DNA of 64,000 nucleotides from assembly GCF_010093445.1 (NCBI RefSeq), contig NZ_PDWW01000017.1, positions 28,933 through 92,932 of the forward strand. The letters run 5' to 3'. Below are positions 18,044 to 26,138 of the stretch, piece by piece. The position numbers were made by a program, and so were the translations under genes. Positions within the stretch are counted from its first letter, which is position 1. Every line of letters starts with the position of its first letter. Below the pieces are notes generated by a model that did no database searches, had not been told where the DNA came from, and saw only the letters and a program-made list of their open reading frames with translations. The stretch comes from Pseudoxanthomonas japonensis (GTDB taxonomy: Bacteria; Pseudomonadota; Gammaproteobacteria; Xanthomonadales; Xanthomonadaceae).

Positions 18044-19606
18044 ATGACACTGTCGGGACTGGATATCGGCATCGTGGTGGCCTACCTGGCCGCCATCTTC
18101 GTGCTGGCGCAATGGGTGTCGCGCGAGAAGGCGGGGCATACCAAGGACGCGAAGGACTATTTCCTCGCCAGCAAGTCGCTGCCGTGGTGGGCCATCGGCG
18201 CCTCGCTGATCGCCGCCAACATTTCCGCCGAACAGATCATCGGCATGTCGGGCTCGGGTTACGCCATCGGCCTGGCCATCGCCTCGTACGAATGGATGGC
18301 CGCGGCCACCCTGCTGATCGTCGGCAAGTGGTTCCTGCCGGTGTTCCTGCGCAACGGCATCTACACGATGCCGCAGTTCCTCGAACAGCGGTACGGCACC
18401 CGCATCCGCACGCTGATGGCCGTGTTCTGGCTGGGGCTGTACGTGTTCGTCAACGTCACCTCCATCCTGTGGCTCGGTGCCATCGCGGTGTCGCAGGTCA
18501 CCGGCATGGACCAGATGCTGGCGGTGGTGCTGATCGGCGTGTTCGCGCTGCTGTACCAGCTGTACGGCGGGCTGAAGGCGGTCGCGCTGACCGACATCGT
18601 GCAGGTCTCGCTGCTGGTGCTGGGCGGACTGCTGGTGGCGGGCCTGACGCTCAGCGAACTGGGCGAGGGCGCCGGTGTCGTCGCCGGCTTCCACAAGCTC
18701 TGGGCCGCGCAGCCGGGTCACTTCGAAATGATCCTCGACAAGGACAATCCGTTCTACAAGGACCTGCCGGGCCTCAGCGTGCTGATCGGCGGCATGTGGA
18801 TCATGAACATCAGCTACTGGGGCTTCAACCAGTACATCATCCAGCGCGCACTCGCCGCGAAGGATATCGGCGAAGCGCAGAAGGGCGTGCTGTTCGCCGC
18901 GTTCCTCAAGCTGCTGATGCCGGTGATCGTGGTCCTGCCGGGCATCGCCGCGGTGATGCTGGCGCCGGGCCTCGACAAGCCCGACCAGGCGTACCCGACG
19001 ATGATGCGGCTGCTGCCGACCGGCATCCTCGGCCTGGTGTTCGCCGCATTGGTGGCGGCGATCGTCGCGTCGCTGGCGTCGAAGATCAATTCGGTGGCGA
19101 CCATCTTCACCCTCGACTTCTACGCCAAGGGCAAGCGCCAGCACGACGAGGCGCGACTGGTGCGCGTCGGCCGCATCGCCGCCGTCGTCACCGTGCTGCT
19201 CGGCATCCTCGCCGCGAAGCCGCTGCTCGGCAGCTTCGACCAGGCCTTCCAGTACATCCAGGAATACACCGGCTTCTTCACCCCGGGCATCGTGGTGATC
19301 TTCATGCTGGGCCTGTTCTGGAAGCGCGCCAACGAGGCCGGCGCGCTGGCGGCGGCGATCGGTTCGTTCGCGCTGTCCATCGTGTTGAAGCTGGCGTGGC
19401 CGGCGCTGCCCTTCATCGACCGCGTCGGCCTGGTGTTCCTGCTGGCGCTGGTGCTCGCGGTGGTGGTGTCGCTGGCGACGGCGCATGCGCCGGAGAAGGA
19501 TGTCATCCGCACGGACGATGTCGACTACCGCACGGGGACCTCGTTCAACATCGGCGCGGTCGCGGTGCTGGGTATTCTCGCGGCGCTGTACACGCTGTTC
19601 TGGTAG
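18044..19606 (+). CDS. sodium/solute symporter family (SGLT-like) transporter
   Basis: Inner-membrane sodium:sugar symporter of the SSS family (520 aa, about 14 predicted helices). Visible features are the N-terminal helix VVAYLAAIFVLAQWVSR, the KDYFLASKSLPWW motif typical of sugar members, ISAEQIIGMSGSGYAIGL, and SKINSVATIFTLDFY in the middle. It is preceded by a strong ribosome site (GGGGAAGGGGAGCGG). It is separated from the GH3 gene by 73 bases containing a hairpin, and ends the sugar operon. The substrate is probably galactose, glucose, xylose or a short oligosaccharide. A second transporter next to an MFS porter suggests two monosaccharide uptake routes. Confidence 0.88.
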   Translation: MTLSGLDIGIVVAYLAAIFVLAQWVSREKAGHTKDAKDYFLASKSLPWWAIGASLIAANISAEQIIGMSGSGYAIGLAIASYEWMAAATLLIVGKWFLPVFLRNGIYTMPQFLEQRYGTRIRTLMAVFWLGLYVFVNVTSILWLGAIAVSQVTGMDQMLAVVLIGVFALLYQLYGGLKAVALTDIVQVSLLVLGGLLVAGLTLSELGEGAGVVAGFHKLWAAQPGHFEMILDKDNPFYKDLPGLSVLIGGMWIMNISYWGFNQYIIQRALAAKDIGEAQKGVLFAAFLKLLMPVIVVLPGIAAVMLAPGLDKPDQAYPTMMRLLPTGILGLVFAALVAAIVASLASKINSVATIFTLDFYAKGKRQHDEARLVRVGRIAAVVTVLLGILAAKPLLGSFDQAFQYIQEYTGFFTPGIVVIFMLGLFWKRANEAGALAAAIGSFALSIVLKLAWPALPFIDRVGLVFLLALVLAVVVSLATAHAPEKDVIRTDDVDYRTGTSFNIGAVAVLGILAALYTLFW

Positions 19607-19671
19607 CGGATTCAGACGCGATTTAGCTGGGCGAGCCGCAGCGATCCATCCTCACGATTTCCTGCCGGGAA

Positions 19672-19709
19672 GCTAATAAGCACTTAACTTCCGGCTAATT
19701 TGGCCTTAA
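19672..19709. promoter_or_regulatory. two direct repeats, 22-bp period
   Basis: GCTAATAAGCACTTAA (19672-19687) and GCTAATTTGGCCTTAA (19694-19709) match at 12 of 16 positions, with GCTAAT and TTAA identical. Their starts are 22 bp apart, two helical turns. They form an AT-rich island in high-GC DNA directly upstream of the T_hemolysin operon start (19725). This is the layout of a regulator site or promoter; no regulator can be named. Confidence 0.45.
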
Positions 19710-19724
19710 TCCAGCGCTTCCAGC

Positions 19725-20393
19725 ATGCGCCCCATGCACTGGATCCGCTCCCACCTCGCGCTTGCACCCCTCCCCGGCCGCTTCGTCAGCGTCCACCTGG
19801 TCGACCAGGACGACCCCGGTCGGGACGAGGTGGAAGCGTTCATCGCCCGCGTCTATCGCGATCGCCACGGGGCGGTGCTGCGCAGCTTCTTTCCGCGCCT
19901 GCTCGCCTATCGCGACAGCGAAGGCCGGCTCGCCGCCGCCGTCGGCATCCGCGCCGGGGGTGAGGGGCCGCTGTTCGTCGAACACTACCTGGACGTACCC
20001 GTCGAACAGGCGATGTCGCAACAGCGGATCGTCGCGGTCGACCGGAGTCGCGTGGTGGAGGTGGGCAATTTCGCCGCCACGTCGCCGGGCATCGCGCGCG
20101 AGCTGATCCTGCAACTGGCCATGACCCTGCAGGCCGCCGGCATGGAATGGGTGCTGCTGGTGGCGACGCAGCAGCTGCGCAACGCGTTCGAGCGCCTGCA
20201 CCTGCCGATGCTGGACCTGGCCGAGGCGCGTGCCGACCGGCTGGGGGACGCCGGCGCCGACTGGGGCCGCTATTACGCGTCGCGGCCGCGCCTGATCTGC
20301 GGCAACCTCGCCGAGGGCGTCGCCTACCTGCGTGGCATGCAGCGCCCGCCGGCCTGCGATGCCCCGGCGCTCTGCCTGGCGGGTGCGCCATGA
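19725..20393 (+). CDS. T_hemolysin-family protein (GNAT/autoinducer-synthase-like)
   Basis: Member of the 'thermostable hemolysin' family (222 aa), a name taken from a Vibrio protein and not evidence of haemolysis. Sequence landmarks are HLVDQDDPGRDEVEAFIARVY, VVEVGNFAATSPG and the C-terminal DWGRYYASRP. The fold pattern is reminiscent of acyl-homoserine-lactone synthases and GNAT acyltransferases, so an acyl-transfer role is plausible (inference). No signal peptide is evident; it is probably cytoplasmic. Its stop overlaps the start of the acyl ligase gene (ATGA), and two further genes are coupled behind it. An in-frame ATG at 19734 is an alternative start. Confidence 0.8.
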   Translation: MRPMHWIRSHLALAPLPGRFVSVHLVDQDDPGRDEVEAFIARVYRDRHGAVLRSFFPRLLAYRDSEGRLAAAVGIRAGGEGPLFVEHYLDVPVEQAMSQQRIVAVDRSRVVEVGNFAATSPGIARELILQLAMTLQAAGMEWVLLVATQQLRNAFERLHLPMLDLAEARADRLGDAGADWGRYYASRPRLICGNLAEGVAYLRGMQRPPACDAPALCLAGAP

Positions 20394-21895
20394 TCCGGCC
20401 GATGGACGTGGTGCTGCGCAGCGCCGGCGACCGCCGCGCGCCGCGCATCGTCACCGCGCAGGGCGTGCTGGACGACCACACGCTGGCGGCGCGGATCGAC
20501 GCGGTGGTCGCATGGCTGGCGAAGACCGGCATCCGCCGTGTCGCGAGCCGGCTGGACAATGGTCCGTCCTGGTTCGTGCTGGACCTGGCCCTGCGCGAGG
20601 TCGGTGGCGTGCACGTGCCGCTGCCGATGTTCTTTTCCGAAGCGCAGGTGCGCCATGCGCTGGCGAACAGCGGCGTGCAATGCGTGCTGACCGCGCGTGA
20701 GGACGCCATGCCGCCCGGTGTGGAGGCGCTGACCGGTTTCGTCGAAGGCGATCGCCTGGCGTGCTGGCGCGTACAGGGCGGGGATGCGATGGCGTCCACG
20801 CTGCCGCCGCGTACCGCCTGCATCACCTACACCTCCGGCACCACCGGGCGTCCGCGCGGCGTGTGCCTGGACGCGGACACGCTGTTCACCGTGGCGGGTT
20901 CGCTCGTGGACGCCGCCGCGGCCATCGCGCCACGCCGCCACCTGTGCCTGATGCCGCTGGCGACGCTGCTGGAGAACGTGGCCGGTCTGTATGCGGCCCT
21001 GCTGGCGGATGCCGAGATCGCGCTGCCCTCGCTGTCGGAGATCGGCTACACCGGCGCCACCGGCCTGGACGTGCCTACGCTGCTGCGCTGCCTGCACCGC
21101 TATCAGCCGGAAAGCGTGATCCTGGTGCCGCAGCTGCTGCTGGCGCTGGTGATGGCGGCCGAGCAGGGCGCGCCCTTGCCCGCATCGCTGCGCTACCTCG
21201 CCGTCGGCGGCGGTCGCGTCGGCCCCGGTCTGCTGCGGCGCGCGCGCGCGCTCGGGCTGCCGGTGTTCGAGGGCTACGGCCTGACCGAATGCGGATCGGT
21301 GGTCTGTCTCAACCGTCCCGGTGCGCTGCGCGAAGGCAGCGTGGGTCGGCCGCTGCCGCACGCACGCGTGTCGATCGTGGACGACGAGATCCTCGTCGAG
21401 GGCGCGCGTGCGCTCGCCTATCTCGGCGGCGAACCGCTGCCAGCGGGCCCCGTGCGCACCGGCGACCTGGGCCACCAGGACGAGGACGGCTTCATCCACA
21501 TCACCGGGCGCCGCAAGAACGTCTTCATCACCGCATTCGGCCGCAACGTGTCGCCGGAGTGGGTCGAAAGCGAGCTGCTGGCGCATCCGGCCATCGGCCA
21601 GGCCGTGGTGTGGGGCGAAGGCCAGGCCGACAACGTCGCGGTGCTGGTGCCGCGACGCGCCGAGGTGGACGACGCGCGCCTGCGCCGTGCGCTGGCGGAG
21701 GTCAACGCCGGCCTGCCCGACTACGCCCGCGTTGCGCGTTTCGTGCGTGCCGCCGCCCCCTTCACCGCCGACGCCGGCCTGCTGACGGCCAACGGCCGTC
21801 CCCGGCGCGACGCGATCCTGTCCCGCTACCAGGCCGAAGTCGACGCCTGCTACCGGCAGCCATCCGACCTTTCCCCCTCCGGAGTCCCCGCATGA
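20390..21895 (+). CDS. AMP-dependent acyl synthetase/ligase
   Basis: Adenylate-forming enzyme (501 aa) that probably activates a fatty or aryl acid as acyl-AMP or acyl-CoA. The P-loop-like motif is ITYTSGTTGRPRG, followed by EGYGLTECGSV, RTGDLGHQDEDGF and GRRKNVFITAFGRN. The C-terminal motif that normally carries the adenylation lysine (NGK) reads TANGRPRRD here, with Arg in place of Lys. The gene is coupled by ATGA overlaps to the T_hemolysin gene before it and the metalloenzyme gene after it. An in-frame ATG at 20402 is possible. Substrate is unknown. Confidence 0.87.
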   Translation: MIRPMDVVLRSAGDRRAPRIVTAQGVLDDHTLAARIDAVVAWLAKTGIRRVASRLDNGPSWFVLDLALREVGGVHVPLPMFFSEAQVRHALANSGVQCVLTAREDAMPPGVEALTGFVEGDRLACWRVQGGDAMASTLPPRTACITYTSGTTGRPRGVCLDADTLFTVAGSLVDAAAAIAPRRHLCLMPLATLLENVAGLYAALLADAEIALPSLSEIGYTGATGLDVPTLLRCLHRYQPESVILVPQLLLALVMAAEQGAPLPASLRYLAVGGGRVGPGLLRRARALGLPVFEGYGLTECGSVVCLNRPGALREGSVGRPLPHARVSIVDDEILVEGARALAYLGGEPLPAGPVRTGDLGHQDEDGFIHITGRRKNVFITAFGRNVSPEWVESELLAHPAIGQAVVWGEGQADNVAVLVPRRAEVDDARLRRALAEVNAGLPDYARVARFVRAAAPFTADAGLLTANGRPRRDAILSRYQAEVDACYRQPSDLSPSGVPA

Positions 21896-22566
21896 GTTTC
21901 CATGACGCGCTGGTCGCGCAGACCACGCACGAACGCAATGGATTGCTGTCCATTCCGATCATCCAGTCCGCGCTGGCGGGCCGCATCGCGCGCGACGACT
22001 ACGTCGCGTTCCTGCGCCAGGCCTTCCATCACGTCCGCCACACCGTGCCGCTGCTTATGGCGTGCGGCGCGCGCCTGCCGGCGCGCCTGGAATGGCTGCG
22101 CACCGCGGTCGGCGAGTACATCGAAGAGGAGATGGGGCACCACGAATGGGTGCTGGACGACATCGCCGCCTGCGGCGAGGACCGCGCCGCCGCCGAAGCG
22201 TCCTCGCCTTCGCTGGCGACCGAACTGATGGTCAGCTACGCCTACGACACCATCCAGCGCGGCAATCCGGTCGGCTTCTTCGGCATGGTGCTGGTGCTGG
22301 AAGGTACCAGCGTGGCGCTGGCCACGCGCGCGGCCAACACGATCCAGCAATCGCTGGAGTTGCCGCGCAACGCCTTCAGCTACCTGCTCTCGCATGGCGA
22401 CCTGGACGTCGAGCACGTCGGCTTCTTCCGGCAGCTGATGGACCGCATCGACGATGCCGGCGACCAGGCCGCCATCGTGCACGCGGCACGCCGCTTCTAC
22501 GTGCTCTACGGCGACATCTTCCGCACGCTGCGCGACGACGGCGTGCGCCTGGCGGAGGCCGCGTGA
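21892..22566 (+). CDS. heme-oxygenase-like (TenA-fold) metalloenzyme
   Basis: Predicted all-helical iron-containing redox enzyme (224 aa) of the heme-oxygenase-like superfamily. Possible metal ligands are in EYIEEEMGHHEW (E78-E80, H83, H84), VLEGTSVAL (E137) and DLDVEHVGFF (D172, H175), with additional His at 46, 47 and 50. This pattern resembles heme-oxygenase-like diiron oxidases such as UndA better than thiaminase TenA, though that is a judgement by eye. It is coupled by ATGA to the acyl ligase and by TGATG to the SDR gene, so its substrate may be the acyl chain activated by the ligase. Confidence 0.78.
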   Translation: MSFHDALVAQTTHERNGLLSIPIIQSALAGRIARDDYVAFLRQAFHHVRHTVPLLMACGARLPARLEWLRTAVGEYIEEEMGHHEWVLDDIAACGEDRAAAEASSPSLATELMVSYAYDTIQRGNPVGFFGMVLVLEGTSVALATRAANTIQQSLELPRNAFSYLLSHGDLDVEHVGFFRQLMDRIDDAGDQAAIVHAARRFYVLYGDIFRTLRDDGVRLAEAA

Positions 22567-23408
22567 TGGACCTTGCCGGCAGGACGGTGATGGTCACCGG
22601 CGCGAGCGGCGGCATCGGCGCGCCGCTGTGCGCGGCGCTGGTGGCCGCCGGCGCGCAGGTGCTGGCGGTCGGCCGCGACGAAGCCCGCCTGCAGCATGTC
22701 GCGCAGGCGCTGCCGACCGGCCGCGTGACGTGCGTCGCCGCGGATGTCTCCACGCCGGCGGGGCGCGAACGCCTGCTGCAGGCGGCGCGGGCCGCGCAGC
22801 CGACGCCGTCGGTGCTGGTGCTGGCGCATGCGCAGGCCGCGTTCGGCCTGTTCGACGAGCAGTCGCCGGACGCAATGGCGCAGCTGATGCACACCAACCT
22901 GGTCGCGCCGATGCTGCTCCTGCACGGCATGCTGCCGGTCCTGCTGGCGCATGCCAGCGCGTCGGTGGTGGTGGTCGGGTCCACCTTCGGCAGCCTCGCG
23001 TTCCCCGGCTTCGCCGCCTACAGCGCCAGCAAGTTCGGCCTGCGTGGCCTGACCGAAGCGCTGGCGCGGGAATACGCCGACACCCCGCTGCGTTTCCAGT
23101 ACCTGTCGCCGCGCGCCACCCGCACCCCGTTCAACACGGCGGCCGTCGATGCGCTGAACGCCGAACTCAAGGTGGCCAGCGACGCGCCCGGCGAGGTCGC
23201 GCGCCAGCTGGTGGCCGCGATCGCGCAGGGAACCTCGCGGCTGCAGGTCGGTTGGCCGGAGAAGCTGTTCGCCCGCCTCAACGGGCTGGCGCCCGGCCTC
23301 GTCGACCGCAACCTGCGCGCCAGCCTGCCCATCGTCCGTCGCCATGCGCGACGACCCCGACCGTCCACTGCGGAGAATGCTCGCCATGAAGTCCCCTCGT
23401 TACGGTAA
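22566..23408 (+). CDS. short-chain dehydrogenase/reductase
   Basis: NAD(P)-dependent SDR oxidoreductase (280 aa) with the nucleotide motif TGASGGIGAPL (residues about 12-22), a central catalytic serine in VVGSTFGS and the YSASKFGLRG catalytic Tyr-Lys pair. It starts within the stop codon of the metalloenzyme gene (TGATG) and is the fourth gene of the acyl ligase operon, where it could reduce or oxidise the operon's product. The last about 25 residues are Arg-rich and overlap the next reading frame. The substrate is unknown. Confidence 0.85.
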   Translation: MDLAGRTVMVTGASGGIGAPLCAALVAAGAQVLAVGRDEARLQHVAQALPTGRVTCVAADVSTPAGRERLLQAARAAQPTPSVLVLAHAQAAFGLFDEQSPDAMAQLMHTNLVAPMLLLHGMLPVLLAHASASVVVVGSTFGSLAFPGFAAYSASKFGLRGLTEALAREYADTPLRFQYLSPRATRTPFNTAAVDALNAELKVASDAPGEVARQLVAAIAQGTSRLQVGWPEKLFARLNGLAPGLVDRNLRASLPIVRRHARRPRPSTAENARHEVPSLR

Positions 23409-24054
23409 ATCCATGCTTGTCCTCATGCTCATGTCCACCGTCCTGCTCATCGGCATCGCGATCGCCGGCGAGCCGGCGGCGTCCACGGTGGCGCAGGTGC
23501 GCGACCGCTGGGCGCAGATCAACTACCAGGTGCCCAAGGCGCAGCGCGAATCCGCGTTCGAGGACCTGCTGACGCAGGCGCAGGCGTTGCGCCAGGCGAA
23601 CCCGCGCGATGCCTCCGCACTGATCTGGGAGGGCATCGTGCTGTCCAGCCTCGCAGGGGAGCAGGGCGGCATGGGTGCGCTCGGGCTGGTGAAGCGGGCG
23701 CGTGCGGACTTCGAGGCGGCGATCAAGCTCGATGCGAATGCGCTCGATGGCGCGGCGTATACCAGCCTGGGGGCGCTGTACTACCAGGTGCCCGGCTGGC
23801 CGCTGGGTTTCGGCGACGACGACACCGCCCGCGCGATGCTGCGCAAGGGGCTGGCGATCGATCCGGACGGCATCGACGCCAACTACTTCTACGGCGACTT
23901 CCTGCGCGACCAGAAGGATTGGGCGGGTGCGCGCGCCGCGCTGCAGAAGGCGCTCTCCGCGCCGGCACGGCCCGGACGCGACGTCGCCGATGCGGGCCGC
24001 CGGCAGGAGGCGCAACTCAAGCTCAAGGACGTGACGGCCCACCTTGCGCACTGA
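23386..24054 (+). CDS. TPR-repeat protein, exported or anchored
   Basis: Small tetratricopeptide protein (222 aa from the chosen start). One hydrophobic segment (MLVLMLMSTVLLIGIAIA) acts as signal peptide or anchor. The rest contains helix-pair repeats including ALIWEGIVLSSLAG, AAYTSLGALYYQVPGW and NYFYGDFLRDQKDWAGARAA, the last a clear TPR. The start at 23386 was chosen because GGAGA lies nine bases upstream; an in-frame ATG at 23344 would lengthen the overlap with the SDR gene. Its place after the SDR gene suggests co-transcription with the acyl operon. Function is unknown. Confidence 0.7.
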   Translation: MKSPRYGKSMLVLMLMSTVLLIGIAIAGEPAASTVAQVRDRWAQINYQVPKAQRESAFEDLLTQAQALRQANPRDASALIWEGIVLSSLAGEQGGMGALGLVKRARADFEAAIKLDANALDGAAYTSLGALYYQVPGWPLGFGDDDTARAMLRKGLAIDPDGIDANYFYGDFLRDQKDWAGARAALQKALSAPARPGRDVADAGRRQEAQLKLKDVTAHLAH

Positions 24055-24078
24055 CGGAGCGCGCACCAGACTGGTTGC

Positions 24079-24753
24079 ATGCGCATCCTGCTGGTGGAAG
24101 ACGACCTGTCGCTGGGCGAAGGCATCCGTACCGCACTGCGGCGCGGTGCCTTCGCCGTCGACTGGGTGCAGGACGGTGCGAGCGGTCTGCTGGCCGTGCG
24201 CGATGGCGGATTCGACCTGATGGTGCTGGACCTGGGGCTGCCGCGGATGGACGGCATCGAAGTGATCCGGCAGCTGCGTGCGGCCGGCGATGCCGTGCCG
24301 GTCCTGGTGCTGAGTGCGCGAGAGCGCCCCGCCGACCGCACCTTGGGCCTGGATGTCGGCGCCGACGACTACCTGGGCAAGCCGTTCGACACCGCCGAAC
24401 TGCTGGCGCGCGTGCGCGCACTGATCCGCCGCAGCGCCGGCCGTGCGAATCCCTCGCTCGAGGCCGGCCCGTTGCGGCTCGATCCGGCCACGCTCGCCGC
24501 GACCTGGAAAGGGCGTCCGCTCGACCTGACCCGGCGCGAGTTCGCGTTGCTGCGCGTGCTGATGGAACAACGCGGACGCCCGATGACGCGCGACGCCATC
24601 CAGCAGCACCTGTATGGATGGGATGCCGACGTGGCGAGCAATGCGGTCGATGTCCATGTCCACCAGCTGCGCCGCAAGCTCGAGCCCGGCATCATCCGCA
24701 CCGTGCGCGGGCTGGGCTATGCGCTCGGCGATGCCGGCGGAGACGCGCCATGA
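24079..24753 (+). CDS. OmpR-family response regulator
   Basis: Two-component response regulator (224 aa). The receiver domain has acidic residues D8/D9, the phospho-acceptor D51 in VLDLGLPRMDG and the conserved K101 in LGKPFD. A winged-helix DNA-binding domain follows, with the recognition region SNAVDVHVHQLRRKLEPG. It resembles the QseB/PmrA/TctD group. Its gene overlaps the sensor kinase gene by ATGA, forming a standard pair. It follows the TPR gene by 24 bases, so it could share the upstream operon's transcript. The genes it controls are unknown. Confidence 0.93.
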   Translation: MRILLVEDDLSLGEGIRTALRRGAFAVDWVQDGASGLLAVRDGGFDLMVLDLGLPRMDGIEVIRQLRAAGDAVPVLVLSARERPADRTLGLDVGADDYLGKPFDTAELLARVRALIRRSAGRANPSLEAGPLRLDPATLAATWKGRPLDLTRREFALLRVLMEQRGRPMTRDAIQQHLYGWDADVASNAVDVHVHQLRRKLEPGIIRTVRGLGYALGDAGGDAP

Positions 24754-26138
24754 GGTCGATGCGCGCCACCTTGCTGTGGCTCCTGCTGGGGGCGCTGGCG
24801 GTGGTGATGGCCGTGGCCGGCCTGCTCAGTTACCGCGCCGGCCTGCAGGAGGCCGGCGAGATGTTCGATGCACGGCTGGTGCAGTCCACCCGCGTGCTGG
24901 TGAGCCTGGTCGACGAACCACTCAGCGAACTCAACGCCTATCCGGGCGAGCCGATCGTGCTGCGCGGCTGGCACGGGGAAGCGCACGGCGTCGGCGAAGC
25001 GCTCGCGTTCAACGATGGCCACGCCTACGAGAACAAGCTCGCCTTCCAGGTGTGGGACGCGGACGGTCACCTGCTGCTGCGGTCGGACAGTGCGCCCGTG
25101 CGTCCGCTGGCGACCTTGCAGGCGGGCTACGAGGACGTGGTGGTGGAGGGTGCGCACTGGCGTGCGTTCACCCTGCGCTCGCCGAACGGACGCTGGTTCC
25201 AGTCCGCCGAGCTCACCGACATCCGCGAGGAACTCGCCGGCGACATCGCCGGCGGTACGCTGCTGCCGCTGCTGCTCGCGCTCCCGCTGGTCGCGCTGGT
25301 GGTCTGGTGGAGCGTGGCGCTGGCAACCCGCTCGTTGCGCCGGATGTCGCACGAGATCGGGCAGCGCGATCCGGAGCGCCTGGCGCCGCTGGATCCCGCC
25401 GAGGTGCCGCAGGAGGCGCGCGGCCTGGTCGACGCCATCAACGGGCTGCTGCAGCGCCTGGATGCCGCGCTGGCGCGCGAACGCACCTTCGTGGCCGACG
25501 CTGCGCACGAGCTGCGCACGCCGATCAGCGCACTGAAGGTCCACGCCGACAATGCGCGCCAGGCGCACGACGAGTCCGAGCGCGACGTATCCCAACGCAT
25601 GCTCGCGGCCAGCGTGCTGCGCGTCGAGCGGCTGGTGGCGCAGCTGTTGTCGCTGAGCCGTGCGGAAAGCGCGGGACGGGTGCCAGAGCAGGTGCGGCTG
25701 GACCTGGCCGCGCTGGCGGCAACGGAGATCGACGCGGCCCGTCCGTTGCTCGATGCCAAGGAGCAGGTCCTGCGCATGGACCTGCAGCCTGTCCAGGTAT
25801 CGGGCGACGAGTTCGCGCTCGGCCTGCTGGTGCGCAACCTGGTGGAGAACGCGTCGCGCTATGCCCCGGCCGGCGCCACCGTCGACGTACGCACGTGGCA
25901 GTTGGAAGACCGGGCATGCCTGTCGGTCGAGGACAGCGGCCCGGGCATCCCCGAGGACGAGCGTGAGCGCGTGTTCGATCGCTTCTACCGGCGGCTGGGC
26001 AGCCGCCACGAGGGCAGCGGGCTGGGCCTGGCGATCGTCCGGGAAGTGGTCGCCGCGCACATGGGCACGATCCGGCTGGCGCAGTCCCCGCAGTGGGGTG
26101 GCCTGTCGGTGCAGGTGGAGCTGCCCTGTCTGGCATGA
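24750..26138 (+). CDS. sensor histidine kinase (QseC/TctE-like)
   Basis: Inner-membrane sensor kinase (462 aa), partner of the preceding regulator. It has two transmembrane segments, at residues about 7-27 (LLWLLLGALAVVMAVAG) and near residue 175 (LLPLLLALPLVALVVWW), around a periplasmic sensor of about 130 residues that carries YENKLAFQVWDADGHLLLRS, typical of QseC-like kinases. After a HAMP-like linker come the H-box ADAAHELRTPISAL (H253), the N-box NLVENASRYA and the G-boxes DSGPGIPEDER and GSGLGLAIV. The start overlaps the regulator stop. The signal is unknown. Confidence 0.92.
   Translation: MRSMRATLLWLLLGALAVVMAVAGLLSYRAGLQEAGEMFDARLVQSTRVLVSLVDEPLSELNAYPGEPIVLRGWHGEAHGVGEALAFNDGHAYENKLAFQVWDADGHLLLRSDSAPVRPLATLQAGYEDVVVEGAHWRAFTLRSPNGRWFQSAELTDIREELAGDIAGGTLLPLLLALPLVALVVWWSVALATRSLRRMSHEIGQRDPERLAPLDPAEVPQEARGLVDAINGLLQRLDAALARERTFVADAAHELRTPISALKVHADNARQAHDESERDVSQRMLAASVLRVERLVAQLLSLSRAESAGRVPEQVRLDLAALAATEIDAARPLLDAKEQVLRMDLQPVQVSGDEFALGLLVRNLVENASRYAPAGATVDVRTWQLEDRACLSVEDSGPGIPEDERERVFDRFYRRLGSRHEGSGLGLAIVREVVAAHMGTIRLAQSPQWGGLSVQVELPCLA

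Noticed and set aside
19725..20393. Classical pore-forming haemolysin
   Set aside because: There is no signal peptide, membrane-inserting segment or toxin motif. The family name is historical, and the operon is metabolic in character.
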